64,000 nt of DNA from NCBI GenBank assembly GCA_947650285.1, contig CANTFL010000195.1:1-64000 (forward strand). The letters are read 5' to 3'. Both the position numbers and the translations under genes were made by a program. Position 1 is the stretch's first letter. Every line of letters begins with the position of its first letter. The notes beneath the pieces are model-generated. The model ran no database searches and was not told the DNA's origin. It worked only from the letters and a program-made list of their open reading frames with translations. Positions 42,899-54,786 of this stretch are shown here, one piece after another. The stretch is from Hyaloperonospora brassicae. Taxonomy: Eukaryota; Oomycota; Peronosporomycetes; Peronosporales; Peronosporaceae.

Positions 42899-44178
42899 AT
42901 GGCATCGCCATCCCATGAGACCTCGACATCGATGTGGAGGTGGATTATGGTAGCGATACCGATATCCATGGTGAAGAGAGGACAATGTCCGACTCACCAG
43001 TGCAGAAGGCAGCGCCTCATACTGCAATAAACCCATTTGCCGAGCGTGGCGGAGCCAACGCGCCATCGGCGCCGCATCAAACACTTGTCGTTGCGATGCC
43101 ATCATTGCTAATCCGCTCGATGAGCAATAAGAGTTGGCTATCCAACGAGAGGAGAGCGCTCAGCGCCGTATGCTGCTTACTGCAACCCTTGAGGGTCGTC
43201 GTTGCTATCTGTTCACACAACTCAATGTGGAAGAGCGTATAAGCCAAACGACAGGTCGTTCTCTGGCAACGTGGGCCATTGGCGCTGAGCCAAAATCTTT
43301 TGATGAGGTGGCGAGTCGACAGGCACTTTGTGAGAGGTACCTGCAACCTTACTTGACAACTCAAAGTCAATACAAGTTGCGACTTGACACGCAGGCACGG
43401 GGTGCACCGTTTCCACCGATGAAGGGTATACCCATCCTCCTATTCGCAGGCGAATCTCAGGAGGAAGAAGACAACGCTTTTGCTCGCTGGGTGCATCGGA
43501 AACGACACCTCAGCAGCGTGTTAGCTCTCAAGCAAATGCCGATGTGGCAGATGTTCGTCTAGAACGAAAGCTTCGGTATGATTACGCCAAGCTTAAGGCC
43601 AGAGGCCAGTTGCAAACTCGCAGACGCTATTCTCCGGCTGTGTCAATTGATGTGGGTGCTGCTCATGCAGTACCCAACTACCCACATGCCTCCGCCACTA
43701 TTGGTGAGAAGCGCTCTCGGTCGAGGGATGACCCCTGCCACGATATTCAAAAACATCAACGGCGTATGGGCAATTCTGCCGAAGGAGTATCTTATACTCC
43801 CACAAGTTTTCCGACTTCGGTTACCCTCGCCACTTCAACAGATGCTGGTACTGGCCCTGACGACGACGTCGTTTCAGAAGTCGCTCCACATGGAACTGGC
43901 GGTTCCCTTGCTCATCGAGCAGCGTCGGAGGTGGTCAGTATACCGAAGGAGGAGCATGAGAAGGTGCTTTTCGAGCTGAGTGGTCTCCGTGAGACATTGG
44001 GTAAGACCCAGAGTGCGTTTGACGCGATACGAGCCCGTGTCCAAGCGTTGGAGTTGGGCTAATCCCGGATGGAGGCTCAGCTCGACCTCATGATACGGAT
44101 TCAGCAACCGATGGCAAGGCCAACGTATGCGACGAAAGCGCCTCGAAGTTCACGTGGGACGGATCCCGATACGGCTTA
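42899..44178 (+). pseudogene. Antisense additional ORF of element F
   Basis: ATG at 42899 (MASPSHETS). Pieces in three frames: 42934-43130 (EVDYGSDTDIHGEE, acidic), 43134-43562 (AQRRMLLTATLEGRR ... SFDEVASRQALCERYL), 43544-44062 (Arg/Ser-rich, then coiled coil HEKVLFELSGLRETLG and FDAIRARVQAL). A TAA at 44060-44062 precedes a short in-frame tail ending at 44178. The end overlaps the F integrase C-terminus. Layout is like E: acidic, middle domain, C-terminal coiled coil. Confidence 0.6.
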
Positions 44179-44483
44179 AGCAAGCCAACGTAGAACACGG
44201 GGTGTGTGCGCAGTTTAGGCGGAAGGTTGAGCGTATACGCAAGTCCCTTCTTGGCGACGACCGTGAATGGTCCAATGAAGCGCGGGCGCAACTTTGTCAT
44301 GAAGACGGCGGACACTACATATGTCGGTAGGTTTTTAGCATTGAGTAGAACTTGGTCTCCGACCTCATAACTTTCAATACAACCTCTGCCTTTGGTATCA
44401 GCTTGATCCTTCTGTTTGTCTTGGCTATCAGCCAGTGCGTCACGCACATGTCGTAAGACATTCAATCGCGTTGCGAGAAACAC
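44088..44483 (-). pseudogene. Integrase C-terminal domain of element F
   Basis: 131 codons: YEVGDQVLLNAKNLP, RFIGPFTVVAKKG (intact GPF motif) and HPVFYVGLLKPY. No chromodomain was recognised after it. Confidence 0.8.
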
Positions 44484-44686
44484 GCTTACCTGTTTTTGAA
44501 CAGTAGCAGGGCTGATATCAGCAAGCCGATCGGCAACTCCTCCCCCACCAAGCCCTGAACCACGCAGTGGTAGCGTTAACGGAACGCCAGGGTGTGTGTG
44601 AGATCATTCACATACAACGGTGTATAGCCAGTGTAGGCATGCACGGCGTTATTCAACGCAAGCTCAACGAGAGGGAGCACCGAACT

Positions 44687-45046
44687 TCAACGATTAGACG
44701 TTTCAGCGCAAACACTGCGCAAGACGTCACCGGTGATGCTATTTACTCGCTCGGTTTGACCATCAGTCTGCGGATGATCCGCTGTGGACATGTCCAAACG
44801 TGTGCCGAGCACCTTGAAGATGGACTTCCAAAACTTCCCAGTGAAGCGAGGATCTCCATCAGAGACAATTGCCAACGGCAAAGCTTGTTGTCGAAACACG
44901 CGATCGATAATCAGCGTCGCTGTACCTTCACCATCAATGGTATCTGGCACCGCCGCTATATAAGCCATCTTGATCAAACGGTCAACAAAGACCACAATAC
45001 CCGTATTTCCATACGAATTTTTTGGTAATCCGAACAGGAAGTCCAT
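44687..45046 (-). pseudogene. Integrase catalytic core of element F
   Basis: 119 codons with the full D,D,E set: MDFLFGLPK (Asp), IVSDGDPRFTG (Asp), GQTERVNSI (Glu). The zinc domain lies upstream in 45047-45260 (TALSGHLGREKTY). Stops lie on both sides. Confidence 0.85.
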
Positions 45047-45179
45047 ACTGATGGATTCTATACCACTTGGGTACAGGCAAACTAGCCAGCAGTGCGGCCG
45101 TGTGACGTGAGGATTTCACCCGTTGACACGTTTCACACGTACGCACATATGTGCTCACTCATTTGTATAGTTTGGGCCA

Positions 45180-46064
45180 TCAATAGCATTGACTAACTGA
45201 GCCGTAGGTCTTCTCACGACCGAGATGACCACTCAACGCAGTATCATGTGCCTCATAGAGGATCCAATACTTCAACTCTTCATCATGAGGGACAACGATG
45301 CGAGGGGTATCCTCCACATCAGTGCTATAGCACAACAGACCTTGATCGATGGAATATCGATGTAACCTCGCACGTAATCGTGCCGACAATTCTATGTCCG
45401 AGTCCTTAAATGCCTTGCTCCCTAGAGCACGTAGAAGAGATACACAGTGTTCATCCTTGGCCAATGCCGTACGGATTAGTTCAGTGACCGACGACGACAG
45501 AATTGTTGAATGAGCGAGGTCATAGTCAGGCCTGCGTGACAACGCATCATCCAAAGCATTCTGATTGCCCAGCTTATACTTCACCTCGAAGTTGTACGCG
45601 GCAAAGAAGGAAAGCCTACGAGCCATTCTTTGAGAGAGGTGAGGCAACTGGGTCGCAGTGCGTAAAGACGCATGATCTGTATAGATCACAAACGGCTTGG
45701 AGCCAAGAAGATGAACTCTGAATTTGACGAGAGCATGCTTCATTGCAAGTAGCTCTTTTTCATAAACAGGATCGTTCTTTTCTGCAGCCTTCAGCTGCCG
45801 GGACTCAAACTCAATGACACGTTTACTTCCATCAGAATCTGTCTGTAACAGGGCGCTGCCTATGGCATTGTCAGATGCGTCACAGAATACACTAAAAGAT
45901 CGATAAGGATCCGGCAAAGCTAAGATTGGCGCATGAAGGAGACCCTTCTTTACTGCTTGAAAAACATCATGCTCGGTTCTGGTCCAGCACCATTCCACAT
46001 CCTTTTTAAGGAGATTGGTCAATGGCCGAGCCATGTCTGCATCATTCGCACTGTACTTGTGCAA
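45180..46064 (-). pseudogene. RNase H and start of integrase, element F
   Basis: 294 codons: RT thumb end (MHKYSANDADMARPL), RNase H with SVFCDASDNAIG, VYEKELLAM, IYTDHASLRT and NALDDALSRR, then the pre-zinc region (GLLCYSTDVEDTPRIVVP). Catalytic acids are kept. Confidence 0.85.
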
Positions 46065-46100
46065 GTAATTGACAAGGCCAAGCCACTTACGTAAGTCTTT

Positions 46101-46880
46101 TTAATTCTTTGGAAACGGCCCATCAACTATGGCTTTAACCTTAGCGGGATCCGCTCTAAGGCCTCGCTTACCAATAAAGCACCCTAGAAAGGAAATATCT
46201 TCTGCACCAAAGATGACCTTAGACGCTTTGGCGTACAACTTATTCGTGCGCATGCACTCGAGCACCGCTCGTAAATGGTCACTGTGATTGTCCACACCTG
46301 ACCGACCGTTCATAGCACGACTATGGACAAAGGTGTCATCAAAGTACGTCTGTGCATAACCTCTATGAAGTCCGAACAATTATGCCACAAGGCGAATAAA
46401 CGTAGACGGGGCATTTGATGACCCTAGTGTCATAACGAGCCACTCCCAGAGCATACCGCTTGGAGTGCTGACCGCTGTCAGCGAAATATTGCTCTCTCGA
46501 ATGAGCAGCTGGTAATAACCATCGACTAAGTCGAGCGCACTGTACATTGTACATCCCACCATGTTGTTCTAAAGAACAACTTTCCTACGTAATGGTGCCT
46601 GAGCCATAATGGTGGCCGCATTATGATTATTGTAAGCATTAAAAATGTGCCACTTCCCAGTAGGCTTTTTGACACAGAAGGTCGGTGTGGAATGGGAAGA
46701 TATGCTTTCACGTACCCTTCCTGCCGCGTGCTTTGCACGAAAGAAGTCGTCAATGACGTCACACTGTTTCTTCGGTAAAGGCCACTGTCGTGTTACGCAG
46801 TATTTAGTTCCAGGAACCAAGTCAATTTCATGACGGACACCTCTATCGGGAGGTAAGACGGACGGTGGGTTGTGACACAC
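46101..46880 (-). pseudogene. Reverse transcriptase of element F
   Basis: Three pieces: 46569-46880 (KYCVTRQWPLPKKQ, STPTFCVKKPTGKW), 46380-46562 (ALDLVDGYYQLL with first Asp, TLGSSNAPSTF) and 46101-46379 (TYFDDTFVHSR with the catalytic pair, FLGCFIGKRGLRADP). Stops separate them. Confidence 0.85.
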
Positions 46881-46889
46881 TCCGCTATA

Positions 46890-47307
46890 GAAACTCCTTT
46901 ACCGAAGGATAAAATGGATAAAATGGATCAAGAGGATCATTGAGGATCGCTGATCCACTATGCGCACTAAGTGTCGCCTTTGTGTCCTCAAGGACGGCCT
47001 CGTCTAACAACGAGGATTAGTTAAACTTAAAGTCGGGACGGATGACCACTAAGTCGGATAGCTCCTTGGCCTTTAAGTCTAGTCTGAATACGCCATCAGA
47101 CATCTCGTCTGCTTCAAAAAAGGGGGTTCAAGGATGAAATAGGATCAAGAATAACCCGGCCATTAACAAGACCGGTCACTCCGCTGACAAGTGTATATAA
47201 CTTATTTATACTCTTATCGCTATGTTGCTTCCTGCACGATCAGATTTTCTTGGGTTGAAGACACATCACGCCTCTTAAAGGCCGGGATAATGGAGCCTCC
47301 GTTGTTG
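46890..47307 (-). pseudogene. Protease-RT linker of element F (left of G1)
   Basis: The minus strand reads TGLVNGRVILDPISSL and LLDEAVLEDTKATLSA with stops. It connects across G1 to 52187-52504. Confidence 0.5.
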
Positions 47308-47312
47308 CTATG

Positions 47313-47745
47313 TTTAAAAAGCGAAGGTTATTCGAGTGTTCTTGATCAGATGTATATGGCTTTCCCCCAGGATTGTTAAATGAAACGTGAGATGTTTTCT
47401 TTAGAGCTTTGCGATTCGAAACCAATGGCTGTCAGAAGTCGATGGCTCTCAGCCACCGATGCTACCTGACCTTTCTCCTACTTTACTTTTAGGCCTACCA
47501 TCGAGTAATTACTTCTTGTCAGATATCTGTCGTATAAGCTCCGCTTATCCAGAATGGTACCTGTCACAGACTTGCCGAAATCGATGCTCAAACCCGCAGT
47601 GACCATCGTGGTAACTTTCTTGGCAGACGACTGAGCCATATCGCTGTCTTCGTTATGGTAAAAATCCCTAATATAATAAATATGCATCCACTCTAAATAT
47701 ACAATATATACGTTACACACATTGCCGCAACATCACTTGCTAACA
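47313..47745 (-). repeat. 3' LTR of element G1
   Basis: 433 bp, ends TTGCTAACA on the + strand. The outer end reads TTTAAAAAGCG, so the usual TG/CA border is blurred with the target duplication. Confidence 0.8.
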
Positions 47746-47778
47746 ATCTCCCTTGATGTGTGCGCGAAGTGTGCATGC

Positions 47779-48600
47779 CTACACCGACAAGTTTAAACTC
47801 GCGAGAAACTTGCTGTACTTGTTCTTTGAAATTGCCTTCGTAAATTCGTCTGCAATCGTCTCTTTGGTCGGCTTGTATCCCAGTGCAATGACCTCGTCTA
47901 GCACCTTTTCGCGTAAGAAGCGGAACTTGATATCGATGTGTTCAGTCCTCGCGTGATACACAGGGTTCTTTGCTAACGCTAGAAATCCTTGATTGTCTTG
48001 AAAGATTATGGTTGCCGCTTGATCTGGTGTATTCCAGGTCCTTAAAAAGAAACCATAGCCAGATAACTTCCTTAGTTGCGCTGCAAAAAAAAACTCATAT
48101 ACTTTGATTCTGTGCTTGATGTTGCCACTGTTGGTTGTTGCTTGGAATTCTAAGAATCTACATCGCTGTTGAAAGGGTAGACATCGCCTATTGTAGAGCG
48201 CCGAGTGTCTACATCACCTGCCCATTTCGCATCGGCATTCCAATAAGCGCTCCCTTTGTGTTGCCGCAAAACATAATGCTGATGTCTTGGGTCGTTTTTA
48301 GGTACTTGAGAATCCTCTTTGCGGCAGCTTAATGCGACTTCCCGTATCTCTCACAAAATTTGGCAACTCCGCCAACTTCATGCGCGATATCCGGTCGCGT
48401 GCATGTTGCAATGTATATCAGTGCACCGACCAGCTCACGGTAGGGAAACTTTGGCACAAACACCTCACCGTCGGGTATCTTGACCAGCTTCGAACTGCTG
48501 TCCGCAGACGTGTGAACATCCTTGTAGTTATGAGCTCCAAACTTCTCCGCAAGTCCTCGAATGTACGCCTAAGGCTTCATTAAAATAGCCTTCTTATTGC
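47779..48600 (-). pseudogene. RT C-terminus and RNase H of element G1
   Basis: 47779-47961 is the RNase H end (YHARTEHIDIKFRFLREKV, EEMV-type region TKETIADEFTKAI). 48330-48600 carries the RT connection (ALIYIATCTRPDIAH-like, with stops). Corresponds to 55945-56700 of G2. Confidence 0.65.
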
Positions 48601-48601
48601 G

Positions 48602-49063
48602 CTAGCGACAGATATCGATAGTAAGGCAGTACTTATGGTCACCAAGCTCTTTAATGATGAAGTCCCTCTTCCGACCGATCTTGATGTCTACAATGTTCGC
48701 CTTCGTCTTGCAAAACATCATCACGTCGTCCACGTAGATGAAGATGATGCTGTATTCCATACTCGATACTCGAATAAAGACGCACGGATCTGCAGCGGTT
48801 TTTTTAAAACCTTGGGCCTCGAGATGCTCGTTAAGCTTTATATCCCACTGTTGCTCCGCTTGCTTGGTTTTGTACAATGCCTTATGTAGCAGGCACTTCT
48901 TCGACGAGTTGTTTTCGTCTTCAAATCCATCGGGTTGATCCATGTAGATCCCTTCTTCGACTTCACTATACAGAAAAGCAGTATCCACATCCGTATTTTC
49001 CGCTTCCAAGTCTTCACCAGCCGCTATCACCAGCACTGTATTAATCGATTCCTTCCGTGCCAC
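48602..49063 (-). pseudogene. Reverse transcriptase core of element G1
   Basis: 153 codons: NTDVDTAFLYSEVEE (first Asp), GIYMDQPDGFED, ALYKTKQAEQQW and IIFIYVDDVMMFC with the catalytic YVDD. It lacks its N-terminal part, found at 49130-49411. Confidence 0.85.
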
Positions 49064-49129
49064 AGAGGCAAATACTTCGGTGCAGTCGACGCCTGGCCGC
49101 TAAGTAAAGCCTTTGGCAACCAAGCGCGC

Positions 49130-49411
49130 CTATAAATTGACAATCTCGTCACTTGGATTGCGCTTGGTCTTGTAAACCCATTTACAGCCGACTGCCTTCT
49201 TGCCTGGTGTCATATCAACGAGTTTCCATATTTTGTGTTCTTGAAGCGACTTTATTTCGCTCTTCATAGCGCGCATCCATTCGTTCTTGTACCTGCTTGT
49301 CATGACTTCATCGTAGGTAGCCGCTTGCTCTCTATCTTCTTCAGCAGCGAAGCAGTGATAAGATTCGTAATCTCCCTCATAGTCGTCCAGATTTAAGTGA
49401 CCACGAGGCAT
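49130..49411 (-). pseudogene. RT N-terminal part of element G1
   Basis: 93 codons: KNEWMRAMKSEIKSLQ ... IWKLVDMTPGKKAVGC, then KWVYKTKRNPSDE. A stop separates it from the RT core. Confidence 0.75.
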
Positions 49412-49537
49412 GTTCGTGATCTCTTTTTCGTATCGCGTAACTCCTCACTTCTTTCGAATCGGCCGCACCATTTATTTCTCTTCACCATCTGGTCCAGGAG
49501 TGCTTGAGGCTCGAGTTGGAATAGCGACGCTCGTTTG

Positions 49538-50384
49538 TTATTGTCCATCTAGGTCTGGCGCCTGATGCGCTCGCATAGGTGCTGTATGAATCACAACTAC
49601 ATTTGAAGGAGCCCCCATCTCCACTTCATCAACACCTGGAGTCACTGTGCCTTCGTCTACATCAATCTCAAAAATCTGGTGAGCTCGATTATTCGGCGTC
49701 TTCATTTTTGGATGCTTTAAAAACGTCACGCTTCTCGAAATGACGATTGACTCATCGTTCGCATTTAGAAGTCGGTGTGCCTTGTGATTATTTTCGTAGC
49801 CCAGGAAGTAACACTCAACTCTAGTGTCATCTAGCTTCTGACGCTTCTCTCTCAAGATATGTGCATAACACGGATCACCAAACACATGCATGTTATTTAT
49901 TTGCGGCTTCTTCTTGAAAACCATCTCGAATGGGCTTGAAATCTTCGTTAGAAAAATTCGGCAAAATATTTCGAATATCTACGAATGTCATCATTCCTTC
50001 GCACCAGTATGTCTTGTCGATACTGCAGTCTTTTAGCATACAGCGCGTCATCTCCACGAGATTTTGGTTCATTCTCTCTGTCATTCCATTCTGCTCGGGA
50101 TTGTATGGCACCATATATTCTAGTTTGATACATTTTGACTTGCAGAAGCGGTCCATGCCAGCGTTACGATACTCTCCCCCATTGTCGCTCCTTTGCACCT
50201 TGATCGTCGTTCCAGACGACATCTTGATATATTGAACATATCGTTCAAAGGCCAATAGCACATCACTCTTCTTGCGTAGCGGGTAGATCGTGACAAACCG
50301 ATATTTCATCGTGATAAATGTCACGATGTGAGTAAAACCTGATTTCGATGCAGGTGTAATCGGCCTAAAAACGTCCGAGCACAC
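49538..50384 (-). pseudogene. Integrase of element G1
   Basis: Core 49893-50384: MCSDVFRPI (Asp), VQRSDNGGEYRN (Asp), QNGMTERMNQNLVE (Glu), all kept. 49538-49924 continues with the C-terminal part (MHVFGDPCYAHI, VECYFLGYENNHKAHRL, then a spacer to RT). A frameshift separates the two. Confidence 0.85.
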
Positions 50385-50980
50385 TACTTCGTCGAAACAC
50401 GCATCTCCTTCTCTTCGTAGTCTTCATCGCTTGCCTTAAACGTCTTTCGCATTTGTATAGCTGTCGCGCACACATCGCACTCAGCATCAGACTTCATCTT
50501 CACACCAGACAGTCTCCCGTCCTTCACCGGTACGCTCACCACGCCATAGGACGCGTGACCGATTCTTAGATGCCACGGCTCAATGTCCACCTCGGCAACA
50601 TGACATTCTTCTTCAGTCTTCACATTGAGATCGAGCAAGGAATCTATCTTTGTCCCTGTATCATCTAGCTTTCCATTGCGCTTGGTAACACACTCATTTT
50701 GTGTGAGATCCACATTCATCTTGCGTGACGCTGCAGCTGTAAGCGAAAACAAATTCTTGGTCAAATCTTGAACGTGTAGCGTGTCTTCAAGACAAACATC
50801 AATCCATCCTCGTCCAGTACAAACACGCAGCTTGACCACTCCGGTTTCCAGAACCTTAAGCTTCGCGCTGCTCTTTGCCCTTGATATGCTACGCGGATGC
50901 TGAACCTCATTTTAGTCCTCGAACGCAATACGGTCTTTACACATATGTGCTATAGCCCCGCTGTCCATAACCCATTTTTC
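50384..50980 (-). pseudogene. Protease and pre-integrase zinc domain of element G1
   Basis: MDSGAIAHMC (active-site Asp) at about 50946-50975, then 50384-50839 with LTKNLFSLTAAA, WHLRIGHASYG and CDVCATAIQMRK (HHCC). Stops lie between them. Confidence 0.75.
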
Positions 50981-51059
50981 GCTTGATGACACTTCACTGG
51001 CGGTGAATGCAACGTTTGATTGATTGTGACTAATGTACTTTGATCCACGGATTGAGCGG

Positions 51060-51748
51060 CAGTCTCTTGCATAGTGACCAGTTTTGCCACAATTAAAGCA
51101 TGCCCCTACCGGTGTCTTCGACCGCAGAAATTGCTGTTTCTTATACCAATGTTTGCCGCCCTCCTTGCTCGTGTATAGGGCTGTTGAATCTTCGATCCAA
51201 GACTACTCACCCTGACGAACTTCTTCAGCAACCTGCTTGCTGACCAGGTCACTGAATTTGAAACTGGTCACTGCCATGCAAAATGCCTGCACCAAATTCT
51301 CGTAGCTTGGCAGACTACGCAGCATTACCGCGCAGGTGTCTTCTTCACTTGGCCCGCAGCTTGCACTCTTCTCCTCCAGCACGAGCTCTTCAAGCTTCGT
51401 GACATGAGCGCTTATGCTTCAGGCGGTATACTTGAAGGAAGCAAACTTCTCCTTCAGCCAGAGGCGGTTCGCCATGCCTTGAGTATAGTGGAAACTCGCC
51501 AGCTTGACCCACGCAGCCCTTGACGTCTCCGGTCCGATCACGCGTAGTAGCTGCGAGTCCGCCAGGTTTAAGACGATCGCTGCGTGCGCTTGCTGTTTCT
51601 TCGAAGATGACACCGCTTCTTCGCCGGAGACTGCGCGCCATAATCATTTTGACACTAATAACATCTGCATGTTTAAACTTCACAGCCCGTAGTTGGAGCC
51701 ATCGAACGGCTCGAATTATAACCGAAGTCGCTGGTTGGTCTCATAACC
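51060..51748 (-). pseudogene. gag of element G1
   Basis: Copia Gag: 51419-51683 (AAWVKLASFHYTQG, ANRLWLKEKFASFK), then a decayed middle, and a CCHC knuckle CFNCGKTGHYARDC near 51066-51107. A primer-binding site, GGTTATGAG on the minus strand, adjoins the LTR at about 51740-51748. Confidence 0.75.
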
Positions 51749-52181
51749 TTTTGAGAGCGAAGATTTTCCAAGCGTTCTTGATCAGATGTATATGGCTTTC
51801 CCCCAGGATTGTTAAATGAAACGTGAGATGTTTTCTTTAGAGCTTTGCGATTCGAAACCAATGGCTGTCAGAAGTCGATGGCTCTCAGCCACCGATGCTA
51901 CCTGACCTTTCTCCTACTTGACTTTTAGGCCTACCATCGAGTAATTACTTCTTGTCAGATATCTGTCGTATAAGCTCCGCTTATCCAGAATGGTACCTGT
52001 CACAGACTTGCCGAAATCGATGCTCAAACCCGCAGTGACCATCGTGGTAACTTTCTTGGCAGACGACTGAGCCATATCGCTGTCTTCGTTATGGTAAAAA
52101 TCCCTAATATAATAAATATGCATCCACTCTAAATATACAATATATACGTTACACACATTGCCGCACCATCACTTGCTAACA
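51749..52181 (-). repeat. 5' LTR of element G1
   Basis: 433 bp, partner of 47313-47745; most differences are in the first ~25 bases. Directly followed by CTATG. Confidence 0.85.
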
Positions 52182-52186
52182 CTATG

Positions 52187-53053
52187 TATCATAGCACGCT
52201 CTCTACAAGAGCTCATGTCTTAAACGACATCTGGTGAACTATTACGTGACTCAAACACTTCACCCAGTGAAGATACATGTACCACTTCACGTACATCATC
52301 CGAGCCTAGCCCTGCATTCTCTGGCTTCTCGCCATCGATGTCATTACCGACATTCAGTGAGGTGCCACCTCGGCCGCCCTCAGTCGGTGGAATTTCACGT
52401 GCCACCCCACTCACATCAGAGGAATTACATTCTTGATGTTTCGGCCCTAGGCCAACCATGCCTGCAGCATGCAGTGACTCATTATCGCAACGAATATCAC
52501 TCAACGGAGTACAATCCTATTCGCATACGGTGAAAGAGCTGCGCTCAATATTGATGTCATTGACATTGGAGTTAATTAACTCTGACGTACCAATTTCTAG
52601 ATCATTGACATCTTCCGTCAATGGCTCGCGCCAATAGCGCTTATGTTGCCTAGCGACGTTGGGTTCATGACTCTCCAAAGCTTCGCTAGGAACATTGCGC
52701 GTGGCGCCTAAGGTATTAGGCCTCCAATCAACCCATGGCTCATGGCGTTCAAGCCAAGCCATACCTAGGATAAGATCATATCTTGAATCCAGATCGAGGA
52801 CAAGACAGCGTTCAATGCTGTCAAAGTCCAAAAACTTCACACCTAAGTTCAACGGAACCTTAGGCACCGTGACGCGACTACCATTCGCTAAACGAACGGT
52901 GATCGAGTCACCTTCATGCGCTTTAAGCGCTTCAGCATATCGCTGAATTTGCTCAAGGGAACGACGTCGATCATAATTGCATGGTGATCCGGATTTGACT
53001 TGGATTGACCGATGCTTCTCACAGCCTTTAACTTCCGCCTCGGCTTCTAACAA
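52187..53053 (-). pseudogene. Protease of element F and following linker
   Basis: 52517-53053: the segment at the active-site position reads VKSGSPCNY, with Lys where the catalytic Asp is expected, followed by RRRSLEQIQ and the C-terminal strand YDLILGMAWLERHEP. 52220-52504 is a linker ending at the G1 insertion. Probably dead. Confidence 0.7.
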
Positions 53054-53175
53054 GCCAGGAATTTATCCACGCTCTGTGCTGGTGGGCACAGAGCTCGGTG
53101 GGGCTAAGGCCTGTTTCACTCTACCTCGTAGAGAAGCAACATAACTCAGTTCTACCCCAGTAGGGCACCCCGCAC

Positions 53176-54209
53176 CTACTGGGTGTCGACGTTTCCCCGT
53201 TCCATACCAGGTTTCTGGTTGTGGATGGGGTTTCGACCCATAGGAGTCGGTTGTTTCTTACGCAAAGGACAAGTTGGCCCCAATTGTTTAGTGCTTCCGC
53301 ACATATAACAGCGTCTCACTTCCTGTCGTTGCTCGGCAACATGAAGCTCCGCTTCACCTTCATCTTCAGCATGGCTGAGATCCATCGGTTCTGGCTTACA
53401 GTAAGCCGAAGTGCTCGCAGAGGTTGCCCCCGCAAAGCTTGGGTTGTACTCATTCCAACCAAGTCTGACCTACTTGAATTTTTGCTCAGCATTTTGAGCG
53501 ATACTAACATCTTCCTTAAAAGTAGAGGGATGGACCCTTAACACCTCGGTCCTGGCAACGCCATTACGAAGACCTTCCATGAAGACAGTCACACAGACTG
53601 TCTCAGGGAGAGGGTCAGACTCCATAGCATCCATCAGATTTATCAGCTCTTGAACATAGTCCATTAACTCATTCTTTCCCTGACGGGTAGACAAGAAGCG
53701 TGAAGGCACGCGATAAGCCTGGTTAGGCGGCGAGAAAGCTCGCAAAACGTCTAACCTTAGCGAATATCATGTAAGAAACGCCAAGTCGACCGACGTGCCA
53801 CATGCCAGAGCCCAATTTCTAGCTCTTCCATCGAGCTTGGAGATAGCCAGCGAGACCCGCTGGTACTTTAGTGAGATAAAATCAGAGATAATGGCTATCT
53901 CAATCTCACGGATCCAGAGGGTCCATTTCCCCCTCCTTCCCGGAGTGATGTTTAACGTCAAGTCGAAGGGGACGAGGCTTAGCCTCTTCATCTGGCATCG
54001 CCACGTCTCGTGTCGGCATATCCTACGCTACCTGGTTTTGAACCTGCCCTACAAGAGCCGTTTCGTACTGCATGAAGGTCTCGTGCATTGAGCACATCGG
54101 GACCTTGTGCAGCTAGACACTCCACATACTCTGGTCCTACGGCCGCGGCCAGCTTACCAAGCGCGATCATTTGGGTCTCAAAGAGGGGAGTGAATTTCTC
54201 CTTTCTCAC
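53176..54209 (-). pseudogene. gag of element F
   Basis: Pieces: 53988-54209 (N-terminus, FETQMIALGKLAAA), 53767-53991 (capsid, ISKLDGRARNWAL), 53470-53745 (FLSTRQGKNELMDYVQEL, VTVFMEGLRNG) and 53176-53385 with CYMCGSTKQLGPTC, a knuckle with Gln in place of His. Frameshifts separate the pieces. Confidence 0.75.
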
Positions 54210-54261
54210 AGAAGATTAGTCGAAACGACTAAGGCTTAGATTGACTACGCGTTTTACCAAG

Positions 54262-54786
54262 TGTAGCGGAGCTACACAGCTCCATAAGTCAGACGAAGCC
54301 TTAACGCTCTACGAGAAACTTTGGTTCTACGAATTCGACTCAAGAGTCAACAGCTCCGAGAGCTAAGGTTTGGTTCGAAGAATCCGACTCAAATAGTCAA
54401 CAAGCTCAGAGAGCTTACGGTTCTTGTTCCAGGGGGACTAAACGATTTAAAAGAATCACAGCACATAGTGCTCAGGAGCAGCTACCTTCACAGGTATTGC
54501 TAGCTCCTACCGAACAAAGACGCCTCGAAAGGCACGTGTGTTTCAGTAATCAAAAAGGAAACTGATCTTTATTCTTTTTTTAACCTAAACGAACACCTTG
54601 GCATAACGTACTTAGTCTACCCGCTAATGTCCTGAATAAAACCTCTCAAAAGATCTCGTAATCAATGGTTAACAGACATCAGTCTTCAACAATTAATACT
54701 GTGTTTTAATATCACTCTAAAGGGAGCCCCAACCTTGTGTGCACCACACCTATTGTCGACTACCAGTCGACGTGTAACCCGTGACA
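54262..54786 (-). repeat. 5' LTR of element F
   Basis: 525 bp. Longer than the 3' LTR because a ~49-bp segment around 54311-54420 (TTTGGTTC ... GAGAGCT) is tandemly duplicated. Confidence 0.8.

Larger units (their letters stand above)
47313..52181 (-). mobile_element. Ty1/Copia element G1, nested in F
   Basis: LTRs 47313-47745 and 51749-52181, about 97-98% alike. CTATG flanks both sides (47308-47312 and 52182-52186), a target duplication. Minus-strand gag, zinc knuckle, protease, integrase, RT, RNase H, all frame-broken. G1 and G2 encode similar proteins and belong to related families. Confidence 0.85.
42318..54786 (-). mobile_element. Ty3/Gypsy element F, interrupted by Copia G1
   Basis: LTRs 42318-42794 and 54262-54786. 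Flanks read TACCG (left) and CACCG (right), a 5-bp target duplication with one change. About 7.6 kb without G1. Minus-strand order gag, knuckle, protease, linker [G1], RT, RNase H, integrase, then an antisense ORF on the + strand. LTR starts resemble those of E (TGTAACGGGG), so the two are related lineages. Confidence 0.85.
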
